Below are positions 14,265-22,321 of a DNA stretch of 42,631 bases, piece by piece (the first letter of the stretch is position 1; each line of letters begins with the position of its first letter). Origin of the DNA: Bacillota bacterium (GTDB lineage: Bacteria; Bacillota; Clostridia; Lachnospirales; WQUN01). The notes beneath the pieces were generated by a model. That model saw nothing but the letters and a program-made list of their open reading frames with translations. It ran no database searches and was not told the origin of the DNA. The translations under genes and the position numbers were made by a program. Location of the stretch: the NCBI GenBank assembly GCA_009782085.1, contig WQUN01000203.1:1-42631 (forward strand), in the 5' to 3' direction.

Positions 14265-14870
14265 CCTCATCCCGTGGGGAACGGTCAAGACCGTTCCCTA
14301 CAATGTCGGGCAGCGTGGAAAAATTGAAGAAGGCGCTGAAAATAGGCTGACCTCATCCCGTGGGGAACGGTCAAGACCGTTCCCTACAATGTCGGGCAGC
14401 GTGGAAAAATTTAAGAAGGCGCTGAGAATAGGCTAACCTCATCCCTTGGGGAACGGTCAAGACCGTTCCCTACAATGTCGGGCAGCGTGGAAAAATTTAA
14501 GAAGGCGCTGAAAATAGGCTGACGTCATCCCGTAGGGAACGGTCTTGACCGTTTCCCCACAATGTCGGGCAGCGTGGAAAAATTGAAGAGGGCGCTGAAA
14601 ATAGGCTGACGTCATCCCGTAGGGAACGGTCTTGACCGTTCCCCCACAATGTCGGGCAGCGTGGGAAAAATTGAAGAGGGCGCTGAAAATAGGCTGACGT
14701 TATCCCGGGCAGCGTGGGAAAAATTGAAGAGGGCGCTGAAAATAGGCTGACGTTATCCCGTGGGGAACGGTCAAGACCGTTCCCTACAATGTCGGGCAGC
14801 GTGGAAAAATTGAAGAAGGCGCTGAAAATAGGCTGACGTCATCCCGTGGGGAACGGTCTTGACCGTTCCG
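14226..14870 (+). repeat. Eight-copy 86-87 bp tandem array derived from the 3' end of the PHP gene
   Basis: Copies start (at AGCGTGGAAAAA or its variant) at 14226, 14312, 14398, 14484, 14571, 14658, 14711 and 14798, so the period is 86-87 bp, with one 53-bp copy that lost its hairpin. Each holds the last codons and stop of the PHP gene plus a palindrome GGAACGGTCAAGACCGTTCC. In the third and fourth gaps the 28-bp palindrome core is present in reverse orientation (CTTG instead of CAAG at the centre). The last, partial hairpin is a hybrid. No spacers and no cas genes are present. The rest of the gap to the helicase (14871-15008) shows nothing I recognise. Confidence 0.92.
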
Positions 14871-15008
14871 GAATTGTCCCGGCCGAGCGGTTGTATCGTA
14901 TGTCCGTGTAAAGCGGAACGGTCAATCTTACACGTCAGTCTGATTTGCGGCATTTTGCGCAATACGAAAATAATGAGGCTCTGCGGGAGCTTGCGAAATG
15001 AGGATTTT

Positions 15009-16925
15009 ATGGTCGACCTGTCCAAACTGAACCCCATGCAGAAAAAGGCCGTCGAGCACACCGAGGGCCCCCTCCTTCTCCTGGCCGGGGCCGGCTCCGG
15101 CAAGACCAACGCCTTGACCTACCGGATCGCCTATCTGATCGACAACGGCGTCAGCCCGTTCAACATCCTGGCCATAACCTTCACGAACAAGGCCGCGCGG
15201 GAGATGCGCGACCGCGTCCGCGCCCTGTCGCCGATGGGCGAGCAGGTCTGGGTGGCCACGTTCCACTCCACCTGCGTGCGCATTTTGCGCAGAGAGATAA
15301 CCCGCCTGAACCGCGGCTCCAACTTCACCATCTTCGACGCGGACGACTCCGAGCGCCTCGTGAAGGCGTGCGTCGCGGAGCTCGGCATAAACGAGAAGCA
15401 GTTCCCGCCCAAGGGCGTGCTGTACAGCATCAGCGCCCAGAAAAACGAACTGGTCGGCCCGGAGAACTTCGCCCAGGCGGCCGCCGGGGATTTCCGGCTC
15501 TCCAAGATCGCCTTGGTATACCGGCTGTATCAGAAGAAGCTGCTGGAGGCCAACGCGCTGGACTTTGACGACATCATATTCAAGACCGTGGAGCTGTTCG
15601 TGAAGTGCCCCGACGTGCTGGAGAGGTATCAGGACAGGTTCCACTATATCCTCGTGGACGAGTACCAGGACACAAACACGGCCCAGTACAGGCTCGTGCG
15701 CGTCCTGGCGTCTAAATACGAGAACCTTTGCGTGGTCGGCGACGACGACCAGAGCATCTACGGCTGGCGCGGCGCGAACATCCGGAACATCCTGGATTTT
15801 GAGAAGGATTTCCCAAAGGCGAGCGTGATAAAGCTCGAGCAGAACTACCGCTCCACCAAGACCATCCTGGACGCGGCCAACTCCGTCATAGCCCACAACA
15901 AGGGCCGCAAGAGCAAGACGCTCTGGACGAGGAACGATTTGGGCAGCAAGATATACTATCAGAAACTGGATTCCGACAAAGACGAGGGCGCGTTCGTGGC
16001 CGGCGTGATAGCCGCGAAGGCCGCCAAGGGCGTGCGGTACTCCGACTTCGCCGTCCTCTACCGCAACAACGCCCAGTCCCGTTCGATAGAGGATCAGCTG
16101 GTGTTCCGGAGCGTCCCCTACAGGCTGTTCGGCGGCGTGCGCTTCTACGAGCGCAGAGAGGTCAAGGACATCCTGGCCTATCTGAAGGTGATATACAACC
16201 GGCAGGACATAGTGTCCCTGACACGGATCATCAACGTCCCCCGGCGCGGCATCGGCGACGCCTCCGTCGACCGCCTGATCGCCCAGGCGGGGGCGGACGG
16301 CGTCCCGATCCTGGAAACGCTCCGCGAGCCGGAAAAGGCCGGCCTGACCGGCGCCAGGGCGGAGCGGGTCAAGGAGTTCGCGGCGCTCATGGACAGGCTT
16401 ACGGAGTACGCCCACGGCCATCGGATAACCGATCTGATCAAACAGATCATAGGCGAGACGGGCTATACGGTCGGGCTCCTGCTGGAAGGCACGGAGGAGG
16501 CCCAAAGCCGCGTCGACAACGTCAACGAGCTGCTGTCCAAGGCCGCTGAGTTCGAGGCCGGGCGCGAAAACGCCGGCCTGGCCGCCTTCCTGGAGGACGT
16601 GGCCTTGGTGGCCGACGTGGACAACTACGAGGAAGGCGAGGACACGGCGGTGCTGATGACGCTGCACAGCTCCAAGGGCCTGGAGTTCCCGTGCGTGTTC
16701 CTCGTGGGCATGGAGGAGGGCATTTTTCCGAGCTACAGGAGCGCCGTGAGCGACAGCCCGAAGGAGATGGAGGAAGAGAGGCGGCTCTGCTACGTCGGGA
16801 TCACGCGGGCGATGAGGGAGCTTTACATCACGTCGGCGACGTCGCGGATGCAGTACGGGCAGACGGTTTACAACGCGCCGAGCCGGTTTATACGGGAGAT
16901 CGGGGAGGAGTATATCATCAGGTAG
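15009..16925 (+). CDS. pcrA: UvrD/PcrA-type ATP-dependent DNA helicase
   Basis: A 638-residue superfamily 1A helicase moving 3'-5' on DNA in excision repair and replication-conflict removal. Motifs in order: Q motif LNPMQKKAVEH, Walker A LLAGAGSGKTNALT, motif Ia ITFTNKAAREM, Walker B ILVDEYQDTN, motif III GDDDQSIYGWRGA, motif IV LEQNYRS, motif V LMTLHSSKGLEFP and motif VI EEERRLCYVGITRA. I start it at ATG 15009, with GAGG 6 nt upstream, which puts the Q motif near residue 8 as in PcrA. It ends soon after motif VI, without the C-terminal extension of typical 720-740 residue PcrA proteins, so the RNA-polymerase-binding part may be absent. Confidence 0.93.
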   Translation: MVDLSKLNPMQKKAVEHTEGPLLLLAGAGSGKTNALTYRIAYLIDNGVSPFNILAITFTNKAAREMRDRVRALSPMGEQVWVATFHSTCVRILRREITRLNRGSNFTIFDADDSERLVKACVAELGINEKQFPPKGVLYSISAQKNELVGPENFAQAAAGDFRLSKIALVYRLYQKKLLEANALDFDDIIFKTVELFVKCPDVLERYQDRFHYILVDEYQDTNTAQYRLVRVLASKYENLCVVGDDDQSIYGWRGANIRNILDFEKDFPKASVIKLEQNYRSTKTILDAANSVIAHNKGRKSKTLWTRNDLGSKIYYQKLDSDKDEGAFVAGVIAAKAAKGVRYSDFAVLYRNNAQSRSIEDQLVFRSVPYRLFGGVRFYERREVKDILAYLKVIYNRQDIVSLTRIINVPRRGIGDASVDRLIAQAGADGVPILETLREPEKAGLTGARAERVKEFAALMDRLTEYAHGHRITDLIKQIIGETGYTVGLLLEGTEEAQSRVDNVNELLSKAAEFEAGRENAGLAAFLEDVALVADVDNYEEGEDTAVLMTLHSSKGLEFPCVFLVGMEEGIFPSYRSAVSDSPKEMEEERRLCYVGITRAMRELYITSATSRMQYGQTVYNAPSRFIREIGEEYIIR

Positions 16926-16952
16926 GGGTTTTCATGGGTTCTAAAATTCCGC

Positions 16953-16981
16953 TTGAAAACAAACCGGCGCGGTGTTAGAAT
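16953..16981 (+). promoter_or_regulatory. Promoter of the ZTP riboswitch-purH transcript
   Basis: TTGAAA, an exact 17-nt spacer and TAGAAT lie just before the riboswitch. Transcription would start near 16988, at the 5' edge of the aptamer. Confidence 0.75.
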
Positions 16982-16984
16982 GAA

Positions 16985-17131
16985 TTTGTTATACGACTGA
17001 CGGAAGTGGAGTTTACCACGTGGAGTATAACCGCGAAAACGATGATTGCCGGGATTCGTATCAATCGTCGTTTTCCCAGAACGCCGACCGTCTGGGCAGC
17101 CGATGCTTGGACTATGGTCGGCTGTTTTATT
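16985..17131 (+). promoter_or_regulatory. ZTP (pfl) riboswitch controlling purH
   Basis: The leader shows the pfl aptamer signature: ACTGACGGAAGTGG with TTTACCACGTGGAG forming the first stem-loop half (GTGG/CCAC hairpin), and the conserved 3' element CCGACCGTCTGGGCA at 17084-17098, which forms the pseudoknot half that contacts ZTP. The linker between them is about 45 nt. Right after it is a terminator stem that shares the 3' element. ZTP or ZMP, which build up when 10-formyl-THF is short, would hold the element in the aptamer and allow read-through into purH. purH is a classic target of this class. Confidence 0.85.
17083..17131 (+). terminator. Regulated intrinsic terminator of the ZTP riboswitch
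   Basis: GCCGACC at 17083-17089 pairs perfectly with GGTCGGC at 17116-17122, followed by TGTTTTATT. A tighter alternative stem AGCCGA/TCGGCT uses 17098-17123. Both compete with the 3' half of the aptamer, so ligand binding should prevent termination. Confidence 0.78.
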
Positions 17132-17188
17132 GCCGCGGGATACCCGATAAATGCGGGATGGCGCGCGGCGGACAAGGAGGGAAATCGC

Positions 17189-18751
17189 ATGAAAAGAGCG
17201 CTTTTGAGCGTCTATGACAAGACCGGCGTCGTGGACTTCGCCGCGAGGCTGGCGGAGCTCGGCTTCGAGATCGTCTCCACCGGCGGGACGCAGGCCGCGC
17301 TCGCGGAGGCGGGGGTTCCGGTCACGGGAGTTTCGGACATAACGGGGTTCCCGGAGTGCCTGGACGGCCGGCTGAAGACGCTGCACCCGATGATCCACGG
17401 CGGCCTGCTGGCCCAGCGGAGCGTACCGGAGCACGTTTCCCGGATGGAGGAGCTCGGCATAGGGCTGATAGACATCCTCGCGGTGAACCTCTACCCGTTC
17501 AAGGAGACGGCCGCTGCGCCCGGCGCGACCCATGAGCAGATCATCGAGAAGATCGACATCGGCGGCCCGGCCATGCTCCGCGCCGCCGCGAAGAACTACG
17601 CGGACGTGGCCGCCGTGGTCGACCCGGCGGACTACGCCGCCGTCCTGGCGGAGCTCGGGGCGGGCGGCGAGGTCAGCCTGGCTACAAAGACGCGCCTGGC
17701 CGCGAAGGTGTTCATGCATACAGCCGACTACGACGCGAGCGTCGCGGCGTACATGAAAAAAGCCGCCGGAATCGGGCTTTTTCCGGAGACTCTGACATTG
17801 ACCTTCGAAAAGGCGCAGGACATGCGCTACGGCGAAAACCCGCACCAGAAGGCCGCGTTCTACCGCGAGGCCGGCCCGAAGCTCGGCGGGATGCTGACGG
17901 AGATCGTCCAGCTCCACGGCAAGGAGCTTTCCTTCAACAACATCAACGACACCCACGGCGCGCTGGAGCTTGTGAAGGAATTCGCCGAGCCGTGCGTCGT
18001 GGCCTGCAAACACTCGAACCCCTGCGGCGCGGCCTGCGGCGCGGACGTCTACGAGGCGTGGCGCAAAGCCTATTCCTGCGACCCGGTCTCCATCTACGGC
18101 GGGATCGTCGTGGCGAACCGCCCCATAGACGCCAGAATAGCGGAGGATATCGGCAGGAACAAGGTTTTTCTCGAAATTATCCTCGCGCCGGATTTTGAAC
18201 CGGAGGCATTTGAGATTTTGTCGAAAAAGAAGAGCCTGCGCCTGCTAAAACTCGACAATATCGGACGAAAACAGCCCGACGGCTCGTTGGACATTAAAAA
18301 AGTCTCGGGCGGCGTGATCGTGCAGGACGTGGACAACGCCCTGCTGCCGGAGGAATTGCGATATGTGACCGACAGAAGGCCGACGGAGCGGGAGACGGAG
18401 GACCTGGTCTTCACGTGGAAGGTCGTGAAGTACGTCAAGTCCAACGGCATCGCGATAGGCAAGGACAGGCGCACGATCGGCATCGGCCCCGGCCAGGTCA
18501 ACAGGATCTGGGCGGCGGAGCAGGCCGTCGACCACGGGACAAAGGCCCTCGGCGCCGACGCGCTGAAGGGCGCGGTCCTGGCGTCGGACGCCTACTTTCC
18601 GTTCGAGGACTGCGTCGAGGCCGCGGCGGCCGCCGGGATAACGGCGATAATCCAGCCGGGCGGGTCCGTGCGCGACGCCGAGTCGATCGAGGCGTGCAAC
18701 AGGCACGGCATAGCGATGGTGTTCACGGGGATGCGGCATTTCAGGCACTAA
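17189..18751 (+). CDS. purH: Bifunctional AICAR formyltransferase/IMP cyclohydrolase PurH
   Basis: A 520-residue enzyme for the last two steps of purine synthesis. The N-terminal IMP cyclohydrolase (MGS-like) domain covers about residues 1-200: LLSVYDKTGVVDFAARL, VSTGGTQ, GRLKTLHPMIHGGLL and IDIGGPAMLRAAAKN. The C-terminal AICAR transformylase has DMRYGENPHQKAAFYR, the catalytic lysine-histidine pair in ACKHSNPCGAA, SIYGGIVVANR and the ending GGSVRDAESIEACNRHG. SD AGGAGG precedes ATG 17189. An earlier in-frame ATG at 17006 lies in the riboswitch and is not the start. Its 3' end overlaps the convergent GerMN gene by 11 bp. Confidence 0.97.
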   Translation: MKRALLSVYDKTGVVDFAARLAELGFEIVSTGGTQAALAEAGVPVTGVSDITGFPECLDGRLKTLHPMIHGGLLAQRSVPEHVSRMEELGIGLIDILAVNLYPFKETAAAPGATHEQIIEKIDIGGPAMLRAAAKNYADVAAVVDPADYAAVLAELGAGGEVSLATKTRLAAKVFMHTADYDASVAAYMKKAAGIGLFPETLTLTFEKAQDMRYGENPHQKAAFYREAGPKLGGMLTEIVQLHGKELSFNNINDTHGALELVKEFAEPCVVACKHSNPCGAACGADVYEAWRKAYSCDPVSIYGGIVVANRPIDARIAEDIGRNKVFLEIILAPDFEPEAFEILSKKKSLRLLKLDNIGRKQPDGSLDIKKVSGGVIVQDVDNALLPEELRYVTDRRPTERETEDLVFTWKVVKYVKSNGIAIGKDRRTIGIGPGQVNRIWAAEQAVDHGTKALGADALKGAVLASDAYFPFEDCVEAAAAAGITAIIQPGGSVRDAESIEACNRHGIAMVFTGMRHFRH

Positions 18752-19346
18752 AATATTTCTCCCACCCGCTTTCCCCCACGATCAGCGTTCCCTCGGCCAG
18801 CGGGACCGGCCGGTTGTCCAGCATCAGCGTCACCTTTTCCACTCCGGGCAGCGAAAGCGCCGTGCGCAGCAGCTGGGCGGCGAATACCCTCTCGGCCTCG
18901 CACCCGCCCGCGTTGAAAGTCTCCTCCGACATATTGAGCCGCAAAAGCCCGCCGGAGACGGCCGCGCCAGTCACTTTCGCGCCTTCGGGCACGCACGCGG
19001 CTATTTCCAGAAGCCGGGAAAGGGCGGAGTAAGCCGTCTCGTCACCGGATAAGCCTTCGCCGGCGGAGTAATTCTCGCTTTCCCAGAACCAGTTTCCGTC
19101 CGCGTCGAAGTTCATGTAGCAGATCAGACAGGCCGCAGCCGCATTTGCGTCCGTACCCGTGTCCGCGGCGGTACTTGCGGCCGTGCCCGTGTCCGCGGCG
19201 GTTACTGCGGCCGTCCCGGCACACGCGGCCGCGTTCGCGCCCGTTAGCGTATCGGCGGACGCCCCCGGCGCGGCGGGGGGGCCGTACAGGGCGAGCGCCA
19301 AAAAAAACGGCAAAAGCGAGGCAAACGTCTTTATCACAGGCCACAC
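18741..19346 (-). CDS. Secreted GerMN-domain (spore germination/sporulation type) protein
   Basis: About 200 residues. A hydrophobic signal segment (IKTFASLLPFFLALALYG) is followed by an Ala/Thr/Asp/Gly-rich linker containing a 30-bp tandem duplication (AADTGTAAS, AADTGTDAN). The GerMN domain runs from about residue 80 to the end: ETAYSALSRLLEIAACV, LRLNMSEETFNAGG, RVFAAQLLRTALSLPGVEKV and DNRPVPLAEGTL. GerMN proteins act at the spore or cell surface, in germination or envelope maintenance. Start is GTG 19346 or, with GGGTG as SD, GTG 19337. No lipobox cysteine is clear. Its presence is the best hint that the organism belongs to an endospore-forming lineage. Confidence 0.85.
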   Translation of the reverse strand: MWPVIKTFASLLPFFLALALYGPPAAPGASADTLTGANAAACAGTAAVTAADTGTAASTAADTGTDANAAAACLICYMNFDADGNWFWESENYSAGEGLSGDETAYSALSRLLEIAACVPEGAKVTGAAVSGGLLRLNMSEETFNAGGCEAERVFAAQLLRTALSLPGVEKVTLMLDNRPVPLAEGTLIVGESGWEKYFSA

Positions 19347-19379
19347 CCGTTTCTATGTAAAATAATGGTCGACAAAAGC

Positions 19380-19408
19380 AGTATAAAAGCTCTTCTCCGG
19401 CCGGGCAA
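19380..19408 (-). promoter_or_regulatory. Candidate promoter of the GerMN gene
   Basis: On the minus strand TTGCCC, a 17-nt spacer and TATACT end about 35 nt before the GTG start. The spacing is ideal; the -35 box is partial. Confidence 0.5.
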
Positions 19409-19492
19409 GTCAATTCGGGGGTATAATTAATTCAATATTCGACAGAAAAATTTATATTATACTAAAATAAATAAAAATATTTCAAAAACCGC

Positions 19493-19521
19493 TTGCAAAT
19501 CCGCGTTCCGTACGTTATCAT
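19493..19521 (+). promoter_or_regulatory. Possible promoter in the AT-rich gap before the YdcF-like gene
   Basis: TTGCAA, 17 nt and TATCAT face the YdcF-like gene, 270 nt away. The gap 19347-19790 also holds a long AT-rich stretch (19430-19480) and MITE copy C; no gene is seen in it. Confidence 0.3.
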
Positions 19522-19571
19522 AATAGAAATTCCCGCGGCGGGACGAGGCCGAGCGCGGGTTTTGCGCAGGG

Positions 19572-19634
19572 ATACCGGAGCGCGAAAACATTAGCCTCAC
19601 ATGCCGTCGGCAAATGTTTTCGGCATACGGTATA
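19572..19634. repeat. MITE-like inverted repeat, copy C
   Basis: A 63-bp minimal copy with ends ATACCGGAGCGCGAAAACAT and GGCAAATGTTTTCGGCATAC (then GGTATA), the same family as 6453-6555 and 9346-9415. Confidence 0.85.
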
Positions 19635-19790
19635 CTTACAGAGAGATGCTTACCGATTTGGGGAACGCGCGGATTGCGACCGGAAATTCCAAAGGCGGCC
19701 CCCGGCGACGTCAGCGGCGTTGCGCCGGGGGTTTGTCGTATATTCGTATTATCTCGTTTAGCGGCGGGGGAGGGGGGACGGCCGTTGGGC

Positions 19791-20534
19791 ATGACAACCT
19801 GGAAAGCGTTCCGCGCGGTTCTGGCCGCCGTGGGGGCGCTGATGATCATCGACGCCGCGGCGCTCGTCTTCACGTCGACCTTCAACGCCGGGATCGTGTT
19901 CTTTTTCCTGCTCGGCGCGGCCGTTCTCGCCGCGGCGTGGAAGGCCGACTTCCTGCGCCGCTTCAAGGCGCCGGCGTGGGTTTTCGGCGCGGCGCTGTTT
20001 ATGATCCTGGCGGGGTCGCTGCTTCTGACGGTCATTGGCGGCCGCGACACGGCCGATTACCGCGAGGACGCGCTTATCGTCCTCGGCTCGGGCGTCCGGG
20101 GCGAGACGCCGACCGGCCCGCTCAGGAGGCGCCTCGAGGCGGCGCTGGAGTACCACGGGAAGAACCCGGCGGCCCTTATCGTCGTTTCCGGCGGGCAGGG
20201 CCCCCAGGAGGACATAACGGAGGCGGAGGCCATGAGGCGCTGGCTCGCCGGGAAGGGCGTCCCCGACGAGCTGATAATAAAAGAGGACAGATCCCGGAAT
20301 ACATATGAGAACCTGGAGTTTTCCAAGGCCATACTGGACAAAAGGTTCGGGGCGGGCGCGTATCGGACGGCGTTTGTCACGAACGCCTTCCACATCTTCC
20401 GCGCGGCGCGGCTGTCGCGGCTTTTGGGCCTCGACGCGCGCCACGTCCATGCCGGGATGAATCCGTTCGAGGCCCCGTTGGCGTATCTGCGGGAATTCGC
20501 GTCGCTGGCGAAGATGTGGGTGTTGTACCGATAG
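19791..20534 (+). CDS. YdcF/SanA-like (DUF218) membrane protein
   Basis: A 247-residue protein. Three hydrophobic segments lie at about residues 7-25, 30-50 and 63-83 (AVLAAVGALMIIDAAALVF, IVFFFLLGAAVLAAAW, WVFGAALFMILAGSLLLTVI). The DUF218 domain follows: DALIVLGSGVRGETPTGPLR, IVVSGGQGPQEDITEAEAMR, ITKED-like IIKEDRSRNTYENLEFSK and VTNAFHIFRAARLSRLLG. Family members are envelope proteins linked to cell-wall precursor or vancomycin-barrier functions (SanA, ElyC). Start ATG 19791 gives a clean transmembrane N-terminus; TTG 19785 has a better-spaced G-rich SD. It converges on the GH4 gene with 12 bp between stops. Confidence 0.87.
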   Translation: MTTWKAFRAVLAAVGALMIIDAAALVFTSTFNAGIVFFFLLGAAVLAAAWKADFLRRFKAPAWVFGAALFMILAGSLLLTVIGGRDTADYREDALIVLGSGVRGETPTGPLRRRLEAALEYHGKNPAALIVVSGGQGPQEDITEAEAMRRWLAGKGVPDELIIKEDRSRNTYENLEFSKAILDKRFGAGAYRTAFVTNAFHIFRAARLSRLLGLDARHVHAGMNPFEAPLAYLREFASLAKMWVLYR

Positions 20535-20546
20535 ATAAAAACACCG

Positions 20547-21932
20547 TCACCAGTACAGCGGCGGCAATATTTCCTTCTGGCGCTCGCACATTTCGTCGAT
20601 CATGGCGACCGCGTTGTTATAGCCGGACACCGTCGGGTCAAGCAAAACGGCCTGGAGCAGCTTGTTGCGCGACTGCTCCGCGTAGGCCTCGACGAGGAGG
20701 CTGTGTATGGCTCCCTGCGTCGCGATCATGGAGGCGACGGCAGTCGGCAGGGCGTCGCACCGCTTTGGATGGATGCCTTTTCCGTCGGCGACGGCCGGCA
20801 TCTCCAGCACCATGCCCTCCGGCAATCCCGGAGCGAAGCCGCGGTTGGGCATGTTCACCGCCCCGATCTCCGCGGCCTTGTCAAAGAATATCGCCTCGGC
20901 GATCAGCACTCCGTACTCGCCGGAGGGAACAGCCGCGCGGCTGTCCGCGTTAAAAACGCTTGTGTACGACGGATCCTTCCCGCCAGGGCCGCGCTCCGGA
21001 AAAAGCTCGCGCCCGGCGAGGTCTTTCGAGAGGCAATAGACGAATTCCGGCGGGTTTTTGGACTCCCAGGGCCGCCCGGAAGCGGGGTCGAAGTAGAACT
21101 GGAGGCTGGCGCTGGCCAGATAGGCGTCGCTCCAGGCAAAATACTCTCCTATGTGGTTCGCGCCGGGATAGGGCCACAGCCCGTAAATCCGCAGCATCAG
21201 GCGGGACAGGGCGTATTCGTCCCACAGCGCGAGCCCGTCCGCTTTTCGTTCCTGTTCGCGGAGCCTGGGATAAAGATCCTCGCCGGTCGTTTTATCCCAT
21301 ATCCTCGTGAACCAACCGAAATGGTTCATCCCGACGCTGGCGGTCCCTATGCGCTCCTGGGGCATTTGCAGGAACAGGGCCAGCTGCCGGACGCCAATCT
21401 GATCTCCGTGGCAAAGCCCGACGCATCGCACGCCGCTAAGTTTGGACAGGCCCTCCACCAGTTTGGCCTCCGGGTTGGTGTAGTTTATCAGCCACGCGCC
21501 GGGGCTGTAGCGTTCCACGGCCCGGGCGATCTCGAGCATGGGCGGAAGGTTTCGCAGCGTGTGGAACATGCCGCCCGGCCCGCCGTTCTCGCCGTATATC
21601 TGGCGGAAGCCGTAGCGGCGCGGGATGTGGAAATCCTGAGACCAGTAGTGATAGCGGTCGACCTCTATGGCCGTTATCACGAAGTCTGCGCCCTCGACCG
21701 CCCGCGCCAGGTCCGTCGAGGCTTGTATGAGAGGTTTTTTGTTCAGCCTGGCCGCCATGGCCTCGCAGAAAGCCCGCGAGACCTCCAGCGCGTCCGCCTT
21801 TATGTCCATCAGGTATATCTCGGCCTCGCCGAGGCTGCCGAAGCTTTCGTTCAGCAGGATATCGGTGACGGTCGCCGGGCAGAAGCTGACGCTTCCGGCT
21901 CCGATGACGGCAAACTTAACACGGTTTTTCAT
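20547..21932 (-). CDS. Glycoside hydrolase family 4 enzyme (alpha-galacturonidase/alpha-glucosidase like)
   Basis: A 461-residue GH4 enzyme, which cleaves glycosides by NAD- and metal-dependent redox elimination. The Rossmann loop is FAVIGAGSVSFCPAT. ADFVITAIEVDRYHYW, GENGGPGGMFHTLRN and INYTNPEAKL follow. The subgroup-diagnostic CHxx motif is CHGDQIG, with GMNHFGWFTRI holding the metal-binding histidine. The CHG-type motif fits the uronidase-like branch better than the phospho-alpha-glucosidases, but the exact substrate is not certain. The ATG at 21932 follows GGGGGC by about 10 nt. It has its own strong promoter and no sugar-transport gene beside it. Confidence 0.88.
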   Translation of the reverse strand: MKNRVKFAVIGAGSVSFCPATVTDILLNESFGSLGEAEIYLMDIKADALEVSRAFCEAMAARLNKKPLIQASTDLARAVEGADFVITAIEVDRYHYWSQDFHIPRRYGFRQIYGENGGPGGMFHTLRNLPPMLEIARAVERYSPGAWLINYTNPEAKLVEGLSKLSGVRCVGLCHGDQIGVRQLALFLQMPQERIGTASVGMNHFGWFTRIWDKTTGEDLYPRLREQERKADGLALWDEYALSRLMLRIYGLWPYPGANHIGEYFAWSDAYLASASLQFYFDPASGRPWESKNPPEFVYCLSKDLAGRELFPERGPGGKDPSYTSVFNADSRAAVPSGEYGVLIAEAIFFDKAAEIGAVNMPNRGFAPGLPEGMVLEMPAVADGKGIHPKRCDALPTAVASMIATQGAIHSLLVEAYAEQSRNKLLQAVLLDPTVSGYNNAVAMIDEMCERQKEILPPLYW

Positions 21933-21961
21933 GCGCGGCACGCCCCCTTTCTATGGATTTT

Positions 21962-21989
21962 ATTATACAAAGTTTAGTCGCGGTGTCAA
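21962..21989 (-). promoter_or_regulatory. Consensus promoter of the GH4 gene
   Basis: On the minus strand TTGACA, a 16-nt spacer and TATAAT are both perfect hexamers, 30 nt before the ATG. Confidence 0.8.
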
Positions 21990-22056
21990 TCGCTGTCTCG
22001 CAGAACACGACAAACGCATGAAAATATTTCCGCATAAAATTAGAGTTCCTTTTGTT

Positions 22057-22143
22057 GTAGGGTGCGCCGACTCCGGCGCGCCGTTCCACTATTTGCGATG
22101 AATATTGCGGCAAGCTCGGCGCGCCGGGGTCGGCGCGCCCTAC
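22057..22143. repeat. GGCGCGCC-type inverted repeat (27-bp arms)
   Basis: GTAGGGTGCGCCGACTCC... at 22057-22083 is the near-complement (2 mismatches) of 22117-22143, which ends GGCGCGCCCTAC. The right arm and its flank, including TTCATGCG and TTGTC, recur at 32814-32885. Together with the two promoters this fills the 389-bp gap between the GH4 gene and guaB; no gene is seen there. Confidence 0.8.
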
Positions 22144-22216
22144 ATTCGTTGTGCAATTTGTATGCAATTTGTATGTTCATGCGTTCATGCGTTTGTCGTG
22201 CGCAGAAAATTTCCTC

Positions 22217-22245
22217 TTGCCATTCACACCCCCCCGCGTTATAAT
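22217..22245 (+). promoter_or_regulatory. Promoter of guaB
   Basis: TTGCCA, a 17-nt spacer (with a run of seven C) and a perfect TATAAT, 76 nt before the guaB ATG. Confidence 0.7.
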
Positions 22246-22321
22246 TTCACCCCATACCATTTCCGATTGGCGGGATAAGAAACTAAATTTCAGATATTAA
22301 TTTCAGAAGGAGGGGTTTACA

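Noticed and set aside
14096..14350. Small coding frame ending in the array
   Set aside because: An out-of-frame reading of the PHP gene that runs into its duplicated tail.
14520..14660. Invertible regulatory switch based on the flipped palindrome
   Set aside because: No invertase gene is near and the flipped core is not a promoter; template switching at a hairpin explains it more simply.
14226..14870. CRISPR-like array
   Set aside because: The units are 86 bp, adjacent without unique spacers, and include gene 3' coding sequence; no cas genes.
17006..17217. Longer PurH start or a 65-residue leader peptide in the purH leader
   Set aside because: The region is the ZTP riboswitch and terminator; PurH has a perfect SD at ATG 17189.
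19457..20050. Minus-strand frame opposite the YdcF-like gene
   Set aside because: Composition is Arg/Ala/Pro-rich, it spans a MITE and lies opposite a protein with clear domain motifs.
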